Source: JALZHR01 sp036389695
Lineage (GTDB): Bacteria > Acidobacteriota > Blastocatellia > Pyrinomonadales > Pyrinomonadaceae
Assembly: GCA_036389695.1 (NCBI GenBank)
Contig: DASVWG010000390.1
Location: 1 to 12,387 of the forward strand
DNA: 12,387 nt
Reading direction: 5' to 3'
Shown: piece by piece, positions 7,537 through 12,387 of the stretch
Layout: every line of letters begins with the position of its first letter
Position numbering within the stretch: position 1 is the stretch's first letter
Notes under the pieces: generated by a model
Seen by the model: only the letters and a program-made list of their open reading frames with translations
Told to the model about the DNA's origin: nothing
Databases searched by the model: none
Made by a program: the position numbers and the translations under genes

Positions 7537-7551
7537 TCGAAGGTTTAAAAT
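7523..7551 (+). promoter_or_regulatory. Weak possible promoter of the toxin-antitoxin pair
   Basis: TCGTCA (7523-7528), a 17 nt spacer and TAAAAT (7546-7551), just upstream of the antitoxin ATG. The -35 matches only 4 of 6 positions. Toxin-antitoxin pairs usually have their own autoregulated promoter, so a promoter is expected here, but the sequence match is modest. Confidence 0.3.
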
Positions 7552-7562
7552 AGAAGTCAGTT

Positions 7563-7787
7563 ATGCCGAATCAAATTCAAATTTACATTGATGAAAAGGG
7601 AAACAAGACTTCGGTTATTGTGCCGTATGAAGACTGGGCGAGAATAAATGCGCGATTGGAAAGTTTACAGAACAAATTAAAAATTTTTTCGAGCGTTCGG
7701 GACGGAATGCAGGAAGTTAAAGAGGCGCGGAAAAAAGGTAAAAAACTTCAGGACTTATCGGATTTTATCAATGAAAGTAGAAGTTAA
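7563..7787 (+). CDS. Type II antitoxin, RelB/Phd-like (short)
   Basis: The product has 74 residues. The N-terminus (MPNQIQIYIDEKGNKTSVIVPYEDWARINARLE) has the strand-turn-strand-helix pattern typical of small antitoxins whose first half binds DNA and dimerises. The charged C-terminal half (KEARKKGKKLQDLSDFINE) is the kind of flexible segment that wraps the toxin. Its last 17 bases overlap the toxin gene, the usual order and coupling for a type II module. It would bind and neutralise the downstream RelE-like toxin and repress its own promoter. The exact antitoxin family is uncertain because these proteins diverge quickly. The gene is visibly AT-richer than the flanking atp genes, which suggests horizontal acquisition. 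Confidence 0.75.
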   Translation: MPNQIQIYIDEKGNKTSVIVPYEDWARINARLESLQNKLKIFSSVRDGMQEVKEARKKGKKLQDLSDFINESRS

Positions 7788-8130
7788 GATTACCGAAAGT
7801 TTCAAAAAAGCCGCCAAGCCGTTGATAAAAAAATACAAGTCTTTTCTCGATGACCTTTCGGAACTGGAAGCTAAATTGCTCGTCAATCCTGAAGCAGGAA
7901 CGGCGCTTGGAAATAATGCTTATAAGATAAGGCTGAGAATAAAAAGCAAAGGGAAAGGCAAAAGCGGCGGGGCAAGAGTTATCTCGTATGTCGAAAAGAA
8001 TTTAATCAGCATCGTGACCGTCGAAGATGAAAAAGCAATCGTAAATTTGTTGACGGTTTATGACAAATCCGAAAGAGAAAACATAAGCGATACGGAATTG
8101 AAAGAATTAATTGAAAGTCTTCAAACATAA
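7771..8130 (+). CDS. RelE/ParE-superfamily toxin
   Basis: The product has 119 residues. It shows the pattern of a RelE-type family common in cyanobacteria and Bacteroidetes: an N-terminal SFKKAAKPLIKKYKSFLDDL helix, then NPEAGTALGNNAYKIRL, then the lysine-rich KSKGKGKSGGARVISYV, then a final LLTVYDKSERENISDTELKEL. Basic and aromatic residues available for mRNA cleavage include R54, R56, K58, R69, Y97 and K99. The predicted role is ribosome-dependent mRNA cleavage, held in check by the overlapping antitoxin. The gene ends only 19 nt before atpG, so toxin and ATPase gamma are probably on one transcript. No frameshift or internal stop is seen, so the module looks intact. Confidence 0.85.
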   Translation: MKVEVKITESFKKAAKPLIKKYKSFLDDLSELEAKLLVNPEAGTALGNNAYKIRLRIKSKGKGKSGGARVISYVEKNLISIVTVEDEKAIVNLLTVYDKSERENISDTELKELIESLQT

Positions 8131-8149
8131 GAGCTTAAGAAAGTAGAAT

Positions 8150-9034
8150 ATGCCAAGTTTATTAGATATGCGCCGGCGGATTAAGTCGGTAAAAAACACG
8201 CAGCAAATCACCAAAGCGATGAAGATGGTCGCGGCGGCGAAACTCAAGCGCGCGACCGACCGCGTGACGGCGGCGCGTCCGTTTGCGCAGAAAATGTCGG
8301 AGATTCTCGGCGGTTTGAGCGCTCGTATCGGCGACGATTTTTCGCATCCGCTTCTGGACGCGCGCGGCGACGAAAAATATTTAATCGTTCTGGTGACTGC
8401 CGACAAAGGTCTGGCGGGCGCGTTTAACGCCAACGTCGTCAAAGCGTCGCAGGCGTTTATGAAGGAAGCGCAGGGAAAATCGTTTCAGATGATGCCAATC
8501 GGCAGAAAAGGTCGCGATTTCTTCAAACGCCGCGAAATGAATTTTACCGAAGAATACGTCGGTCTGACCGGACAAGGTCGCATCGAATACAGCCAGGCGG
8601 TCGAAATTGCGCAGAACATTATCCGCACTTTCACTGAAGACGAGACGATTGATAAAGTCTTTCTCGTTTACAGCGAATTCAAGTCGGTTCTGTCGCAAAA
8701 ACCCGTCGTCCAGCAATTGCTTCCGATTCCGAAAGTGACGGACGAAACGACGGAAACCAGCGCCGCCAGAGGAGCGCAAGCCGAATATATCTACGAGCAG
8801 CCGCCCGCCGAGATTTTCGGACGCCTTTTGCCGAAACAGGTCGAAACGCAGATTTACCGGGCGATTCTCGAATCAATCGCTTCCGAGCAGGGCGCGCGAA
8901 TGACCGCGATGGACAGCGCTTCGAAAAACGCGGGCGAGCTTATCGGAACCTTGACGCTGAATATGAACCGCATTCGTCAGGCGGCGATTACGAAAGAAAT
9001 TATCGAAGTCGTCTCCGGCGCGGCAGCTCTGTAA
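8150..9034 (+). CDS. atpG: ATP synthase F1 subunit gamma
   Basis: The product has 294 residues, close to the family norm. The N-terminal shaft helix (MPSLLDMRRRIKSVKNTQQI then TKAMKMVAAAKLKRA) and the C-terminal shaft helix (MDSASKNAGELIGTLTLNMN then RIRQAAITKEIIEVVSGAAAL) are both highly conserved and together form the rotor axle inside the alpha3beta3 ring. The middle region, with LIVLVTADKGLAGAFNANVV, is the normal Rossmann-like domain. Only a weak purine stretch (AAGAAAG) precedes the ATG. In the standard order this gene follows atpA directly; here a methyltransferase and a toxin-antitoxin pair intervene. atpD and atpC do not follow; instead a strong palindromic terminator does. Confidence 0.97.
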   Translation: MPSLLDMRRRIKSVKNTQQITKAMKMVAAAKLKRATDRVTAARPFAQKMSEILGGLSARIGDDFSHPLLDARGDEKYLIVLVTADKGLAGAFNANVVKASQAFMKEAQGKSFQMMPIGRKGRDFFKRREMNFTEEYVGLTGQGRIEYSQAVEIAQNIIRTFTEDETIDKVFLVYSEFKSVLSQKPVVQQLLPIPKVTDETTETSAARGAQAEYIYEQPPAEIFGRLLPKQVETQIYRAILESIASEQGARMTAMDSASKNAGELIGTLTLNMNRIRQAAITKEIIEVVSGAAAL

Positions 9035-9056
9035 TCAATTACGAATTACGAAATTA

Positions 9057-9104
9057 AGAATTACGAATTGAAAGAATATTCTTTCAATTCGTAATTCTTT
9101 TTTT
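9057..9104 (+). terminator. Perfect palindrome plus T-run ending the atp transcription unit
   Basis: Bases 9057-9098 form a perfect 42 bp palindrome (21 + 21, no spacer), followed by seven T residues at 9098-9104. It lies 22 nt after the atpG stop. It is AT-rich, so the stem is long rather than GC-strong. The preceding bases repeat the same ATTACGAA unit several times. It is the best intrinsic terminator candidate for the atp cluster and supports the absence of atpD/atpC from this operon. Confidence 0.75.
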
Positions 9105-9120
9105 GTTCGTAAATTTAAGG

Positions 9121-9149
9121 TTGTCACCTTTTTAATAGCGGTGTAGAAT
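9121..9149 (+). promoter_or_regulatory. Predicted sigma70-type promoter of the small membrane protein / VanZ unit
   Basis: TTGTCA (9121-9126), a 17 nt spacer and TAGAAT (9144-9149): 5 of 6 matches in each hexamer. It begins 16 nt after the T-run of the atp terminator. Transcription would start near 9156, giving a leader of about 80 nt. Confidence 0.6.
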
Positions 9150-9234
9150 ACCTTCCAACTTAAGTTTTAGAGGCAAATGATGCATATTGCCTGTCCGCTG
9201 TTTAGATTTTTATCTGAAAATTCAGGAGGAAACT

Positions 9235-9510
9235 ATGCCTATTTTGGGAATTATCGGAAGTATTCTGGCTCTTGTCGGATTGGTTTGGACGATTATTACA
9301 GCTTTCAAAAAGGGAGGAAATACGTGGGGAATTTTGAATATAATTATTTGTATTCAACCTTTAATCGGCATCATTTCCGCCGTTATGAAGAAAGCGGAAT
9401 GGATTCCGGTTGCAATTATGATTCTGGGTTGCATTTTATCAGCTATTGGAACTGATTATTCGGCTTTTTTCCCTGCAGGAACTCGACCGACAATCGCTCC
9501 GACGCGGTAA
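9235..9510 (+). CDS. Small multi-pass membrane protein, unknown function
   Basis: The product has 91 residues from ATG 9235, chosen because a strong Shine-Dalgarno (AGGAGG) precedes it; an ATG 48 bases upstream is in frame but has none. Three hydrophobic segments are visible: about residues 3-22 (ILGIIGSILALVGLVWTIIT), 32-49 (GILNIIICIQPLIGIISA) and 56-72 (WIPVAIMILGCILSAIG). A short basic turn (FKKGGN) lies between the first two. I do not recognise a family. It has its own promoter, lies after the atp terminator, and is followed 12 nt later by a VanZ-like gene in the same reading frame, so the two are probably co-transcribed. Confidence 0.75.
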   Translation: MPILGIIGSILALVGLVWTIITAFKKGGNTWGILNIIICIQPLIGIISAVMKKAEWIPVAIMILGCILSAIGTDYSAFFPAGTRPTIAPTR

Positions 9511-9522
9511 AAACTAAATACT

Positions 9523-10038
9523 TTGTTAAATAAGCAAAACAAACTTTGGCGCGGGCGGTTTTTTCGTTACGCGCCTTTAATTTTGTGGATTGGCGTGATT
9601 TTTATCGCTTCGTCGAATACGGGTTCGATGTCGAACACTTCGCGCATTATTCGCCCGCTTTTGGAATTTCTTTTTCCGAATACGCCCGAAGAAATTCTCG
9701 TCGTTTATCACGGCTACATCCGGAAATGCGCGCATTTCGCCGAATATTTCGGGCTGGCTTTCTTTGCCGCGCGGGCTTTTTCCGGCTCTTCAAATAAAAC
9801 CTTACGAAAATTCTGGTTTATTTTTGCAATGGTTTTAATTGCGATAGTCGCGACGGCGGACGAAACAAATCAAAGCTTTCTCGCCTCGCGGACAAGCTCG
9901 GTTTACGACGTTTTGCTCGACTGTTCCGGCGGCTTGACGATGATTTTGCTGTTTGCGCTTATTAGAAAATATCTCAAAGGCAGAAACGCGAGTTCGAACG
10001 AGCGTATCAAAGACTTGCGTCTCAAATCGCTAGATTAG
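9523..10038 (+). CDS. VanZ-family membrane protein
   Basis: The product has 171 residues. The preceding gene's TAA (9508-9510) is in the same frame, and the only plausible start is TTG 9523; no Shine-Dalgarno is visible and the next Met is too far inside the first conserved region. Features of the VanZ-like family are clear: LWIGVIFIASSNTGS in the first membrane helix, RKCAHFAEYFGLAFFAARA (about 67-85) and ADETNQSFLASRTSSVYDVL (about 112-131, with D113, E114, R123 and D129). About four membrane segments are predicted. VanZ was named for low-level teicoplanin resistance, but most family members are uncharacterised, so no resistance function is inferred. The 3' end of the coding region forms one arm of a hairpin. 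Confidence 0.85.
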   Translation: MLNKQNKLWRGRFFRYAPLILWIGVIFIASSNTGSMSNTSRIIRPLLEFLFPNTPEEILVVYHGYIRKCAHFAEYFGLAFFAARAFSGSSNKTLRKFWFIFAMVLIAIVATADETNQSFLASRTSSVYDVLLDCSGGLTMILLFALIRKYLKGRNASSNERIKDLRLKSLD

Positions 10039-10071
10039 AACACGCTCCATAACTGTCGCGTTTCTGCCTTT
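9976..10071 (+). terminator. Hairpin overlapping the VanZ 3' end, probable terminator
   Basis: AAAGGCAGAAACGCGA (9976-9991) pairs perfectly with 10056-10071. A second nested stem pairs GAGCGT (10000-10005) with ACGCTC (10042-10047). The left arm lies inside the last VanZ codons and the stop codon (10036-10038) is in the loop region. A short T-run (10069-10072) follows. The remaining spacer up to 10190 shows no convincing promoter hexamers, although one is expected. Confidence 0.6.
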
Positions 10072-10173
10072 TCCGTTTAAATCTGCCGCCGAAAACTTTT
10101 CCGCGAGCATTAATAGATGGCTCAAAACTTCCCTTTATCGGAACTTTATGCGATATTTTTCGTTAAGGAATTC

Positions 10174-10180
10174 AAAGGAG
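10174..10180 (+). promoter_or_regulatory. Ribosome binding site of the SPFH gene
   Basis: AAAGGAG lies 10 nt before ATG 10191 and fixes the start. The upstream DNA (10072-10173) is AT-rich; the promoter was not identified with confidence. Confidence 0.75.
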
Positions 10181-10190
10181 AAATTATAAA

Positions 10191-11366
10191 ATGAGTTTTT
10201 TCGACAAAGTTAAGGAAGCCGCGCTGAACCAGTTTATCGAGGTCATCGAATGGCTCGATAACACGGGCGACACGATTTTGTATCGCTTTCCGGTCGCCGG
10301 TCAGGAAATTAAAAACGGCGCGCAGCTTATCGTGCGCGAATCGCAGGCGGCGGTTTTCGTTTTTGAAGGTCAGGCGGCGGACACTTTCGGTCCCGGACGC
10401 TACACGATTGACGGCGGCAACACGCCTATCTTATCGAAGCTCGGCGCGTGGAAATACGGCTTTAACTCGCCGATGAAATCGGAAGTTTATTTCGTCAATA
10501 CCAAGCAGTTTACCGATATGAAATGGGGCACGGCGAACCCGATTATGCTGCGCGACAACGATTTCGGCATCGTCCGCCTGCGCGCTTTCGGCGGTTATTC
10601 GATGCGCGTCGCCGACCCGCAGACTTTTATCAAGGAAGTCGCCGGCACGAACGCGCATTTTCAAACCGAAGACATCGACGCGCAATTAAAACGCGGCATC
10701 GTCTCGGAATTTTCCGACGCCATCGGCGAAATGAAAATTCCGGCGCTGGATTTAGCGGCGCAGTACAAGGAATTAGGCGAAGCTATCAGGGCGAAAATCA
10801 ACGAGGATTTTCGCACCTACGGAATCGAAGTCACGAAATTCTATGTCGAAAATATTTCACTTCCGCCCGAAGTCGAAGCGGCAATCGACAGACGCTCGTC
10901 GATGGGCGCGCTCGGCAACGTCGACCAGTATATGAAATTCCAGGCGGCTGACGCCTTGCGCGACGCGGCGCAAAACGAAGGCGGCGGCGCAGGTCTCGGC
11001 GCAGGCTTAGGCGCGGGCTTCGCGGTCGGCAATCAAATGGCGAACGCGTTTGGCGGCGGTCAGCAAGGCGGTCAAGGCAGCGGTCAGCAGCAAACCGTCC
11101 AGCCGCAGGCGCAGATGATTCCGTGTCCGACGTGTGGCAAGCCGAACACGTCGGGAACAAAATTCTGCGGCGAATGCGGCGGCAAAATGGAAGTCGCCAA
11201 AGTGCCCTGCGTCAAATGCGGCGCGGAGCTTCGCGAAGGCGCGAAATTCTGCTCCGAATGCGGTTCATCGCAGGAAAAAGCGAAATGCGCAAACTGTCAG
11301 GCTGAGCTGAATCCGGGCGCGAAATTCTGCCCCGAATGCGGCACGAAAACAGAATCAGCCGCGTAA
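10191..11366 (+). CDS. SPFH-domain protein with three C-terminal zinc ribbons
   Basis: The product has 391 residues. Residues 1 to about 240 form an SPFH/band-7 type domain of the class often annotated 'virion core protein (lumpy skin disease virus)-like' or YdjI-like: FIEVIEWLD..GDTILYRFP at the start, LIVRESQAAVFVFEGQA, FGPGRYTID, IMLRDNDFGIVRLRAFGGYS and a final YGIEVTKFYVENISLPPEVE. A Gly/Gln-rich linker (about 263-309) follows. Three zinc ribbons come next, each C-x2-C-x10-C-x2-C: C312/315/326/329, C340/343/354/357 and C366/369/380/383. There is no signal peptide or obvious membrane helix, so it is probably cytosolic or peripherally membrane-associated. SPFH proteins form oligomeric scaffolds at membranes; the ribbons may bind protein partners or nucleic acid. 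The true partner is unknown. Confidence 0.9.
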   Translation: MSFFDKVKEAALNQFIEVIEWLDNTGDTILYRFPVAGQEIKNGAQLIVRESQAAVFVFEGQAADTFGPGRYTIDGGNTPILSKLGAWKYGFNSPMKSEVYFVNTKQFTDMKWGTANPIMLRDNDFGIVRLRAFGGYSMRVADPQTFIKEVAGTNAHFQTEDIDAQLKRGIVSEFSDAIGEMKIPALDLAAQYKELGEAIRAKINEDFRTYGIEVTKFYVENISLPPEVEAAIDRRSSMGALGNVDQYMKFQAADALRDAAQNEGGGAGLGAGLGAGFAVGNQMANAFGGGQQGGQGSGQQQTVQPQAQMIPCPTCGKPNTSGTKFCGECGGKMEVAKVPCVKCGAELREGAKFCSECGSSQEKAKCANCQAELNPGAKFCPECGTKTESAA

Positions 11367-11375
11367 AGAAGATTC

Positions 11376-11510
11376 ACCGCAGAGACGCGGAGATTTTTAA
11401 AGAAAATTAACAGGGATAACAGGATAAACAGGGATAAGAAATAATTTTCATAATCCCTGTTTATCCTGTTATCCCTGTATTTATTTTTCTTATCTCTGCG
11501 TCTCTGCGGT
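11376..11510. repeat. Composite inverted repeat between convergent SPFH and esterase genes
   Basis: There are two nested stems. The outer arms (11376-11393 and 11493-11510, 18 nt, one mismatch) have the core CCGCAGAGACGCGGAGA. The inner arms (11410-11435 and 11453-11478, 26 nt, perfect) are built from the direct repeat ACAGGGATAA / ACAGGATAAA, with a 17 nt loop. It fills nearly the whole spacer between two convergent genes and probably ends transcription from both sides; an A/T-rich tract lies on each flank of the inner stem. The repeated composition suggests a family of dispersed intergenic elements rather than a plain terminator. Confidence 0.8.
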
Positions 11511-11520
11511 TCAATCTTTC

Positions 11521-12258
11521 TTAGCCCACCAGTTTGCCCAGATAATACGGCAGCATTTTGCGCCACCAGACCCAATCGTGGTTGACGTCGTGTCCCCAGA
11601 TGTCGAGCCAGTGCGGAATGCCTTTGGAATTGAGCAGCGCGGAAAATTCGCGGCTGCGGTCGGGCGCTTCGTATGCGCCCTGTCCGGTGGCGATGATGAT
11701 TGAGTCGGCTTTTTGCAGGCGCGGCAGGTGATAATCGTCGTTCAGGTTTTTCAGATACATCGCCGGATTGTTGAAATAAACGTTATCGTCGTAAAAGCCT
11801 TTTTCCAGATAATTGTAAATATTGTAGCTGCCGCTCATCGCAATCGTGCCGCGAAAACTGTCGGAATGTTTGAAATAAGTGTTCGCCGCGAGCAATGCGC
11901 CCAACGACGCGCCGGTGGTTAAAGGTTTCGCGTCCGCGCCGCATTCGTTGCGAATCAGCGGCAAAACTTCTTCCATAATGTAGCGGTCGTAGCGCGAAAG
12001 CATCTCGACTTTCCAAGCCGGATGCGATTCCTGGTTCAATAAGCTGTAGCGGTTGACCGAATTAATCGAATAAGCGCGAATCCTGCCGCTTTCGATAAAA
12101 TCCTTGATGGCGTCAATCAGATAAAATCTCTCGTATTCGAGATAATCGGCGGCGGCGGTCGGAAACATCAAAAGCGGAACGCCAGCCTCGCCGTAAGCTA
12201 CCAGCGGCATATCCATATTTAAATTGTGGCTATACCACGAAGTCGTATCACGTCGCAT
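11521..12258 (-). CDS. Putative esterase, alpha/beta-hydrolase fold
   Basis: The product has 245 residues from ATG 12258, preceded by GGAG nine bases upstream. An in-frame TTG at 12273 would add five residues and overlap that site, so it is rejected. It resembles the esterase family (Pfam 'putative esterase', distantly related to esterase D/Fes): RRDTTSWYSHNLNMDMPLVAY at the N-terminus (shown to 20: RRDTTSWYSHNLNMDMPLVA), then LLMFPTAAADYLEYE, the nucleophile elbow GASLG (Ser118), DDNVYFNNP (157-165) and the catalytic His region NHDWVWW (H227). The acid is probably D200 but is uncertain. No signal peptide is seen, so it is likely cytosolic. The substrate is unknown. It converges with the SPFH gene across a composite inverted repeat. 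Confidence 0.88.
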   Translation of the reverse strand: MRRDTTSWYSHNLNMDMPLVAYGEAGVPLLMFPTAAADYLEYERFYLIDAIKDFIESGRIRAYSINSVNRYSLLNQESHPAWKVEMLSRYDRYIMEEVLPLIRNECGADAKPLTTGASLGALLAANTYFKHSDSFRGTIAMSGSYNIYNYLEKGFYDDNVYFNNPAMYLKNLNDDYHLPRLQKADSIIIATGQGAYEAPDRSREFSALLNSKGIPHWLDIWGHDVNHDWVWWRKMLPYYLGKLVG

Positions 12259-12340
12259 AAATTCTGACTCCAAAAGTATTTATTTTAAAACTAATTTCGA
12301 TTATTTGAGGTTAAAAGAAAATCGTGTTGACTGCAAGTTA

Positions 12341-12383
12341 CTTCTTAAACGATGAAAGCGGAGCGCATTCATCGTTTAAGAAG
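12341..12383. repeat. Near-perfect hairpin at the right edge
   Basis: Arms of 20 nt (12341-12360 and 12364-12383) match at 19 of 20 positions around a 3 nt loop (GAG). No T-run follows on either strand within the window. It lies about 80 bp upstream of the esterase start and may be the terminator of a gene beyond the window or another dispersed intergenic repeat. The DNA between it and the esterase (12259-12340) is AT-rich and must hold the esterase promoter, which I could not place. Confidence 0.7.
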
Positions 12384-12387
12384 CGTT

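Noticed and set aside
9040..9098. Repeated ATTACGAA units as a possible CRISPR or iteron array
   Set aside because: The units are very short, unevenly spaced and part of the palindrome; there are no spacers and no cas or rep gene.
10523..11160. Overlapping ORFs on both strands within the SPFH gene
   Set aside because: Arg-rich shadow frames; the SPFH frame has conserved domains and a Shine-Dalgarno.
11410..11478. Homing endonuclease site, because the ACAGGGATAA repeats resemble the I-SceI target
   Set aside because: Only partial similarity (TAGGGATAACAGGGTAAT is not present) and no endonuclease gene or intron is visible.

Overview
This 12.4 kb window is dense bacterial DNA, with genes on both strands and intergenic spacers rich in hairpins. 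Its best-defined part is most of an F1Fo ATP synthase gene cluster: b', b, delta, alpha and gamma. The mixed gene complement points to Acidobacteriota, perhaps a Blastocatellia/Pyrinomonadaceae-type genome. That complement is a split atp cluster with paired b subunits, a FecR/DUF6600 tryptophan-rich surface protein, an SPFH protein with C-terminal zinc ribbons, a VanZ-like protein and an M16B peptidase. The lineage is an inference from gene content and codon style, not proven. No rRNA, tRNA, CRISPR array or transposase was seen.

Layout. (1) 1-801 is the 3' part of an M16 metallopeptidase gene, cut by the window edge. It ends at a bidirectional terminator shared with the convergent gene at 999-2960, an exported FecR + DUF6600 protein with a long disordered tail. 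(2) A 390 bp divergent spacer carries a good sigma70-type promoter (3250-3278) for the atp cluster. (3) 3351-9034 holds atpF', atpF, atpH and atpA, then a non-ATPase cassette (SAM-dependent methyltransferase plus a RelB/RelE-type toxin-antitoxin pair), then atpG. A perfect palindrome followed by a T-run ends the unit. atpB, atpE, atpD and atpC are not in the window, so the enzyme must be completed from another locus. (4) 9121-10038 has its own promoter and encodes a 91-residue multi-pass membrane protein and a VanZ-family membrane protein. (5) 10191-11366 is an SPFH-domain protein with three tandem zinc ribbons. (6) 11521-12258 on the minus strand is an alpha/beta-hydrolase esterase, convergent with the SPFH gene.

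The most unusual aspects are the cassette splitting atpA from atpG, with a toxin gene ending 19 nt before atpG, and the inverted repeats at most gene junctions. The repeats have unrelated sequences but a similar design. The repeat after atpA is a 29 bp perfect inverted pair in which each arm can itself fold into a 9 bp stem with a 4 nt loop, as in REP/BIME elements. Two other repeats lie inside the atp cluster, directly before start codons that lack a Shine-Dalgarno sequence.
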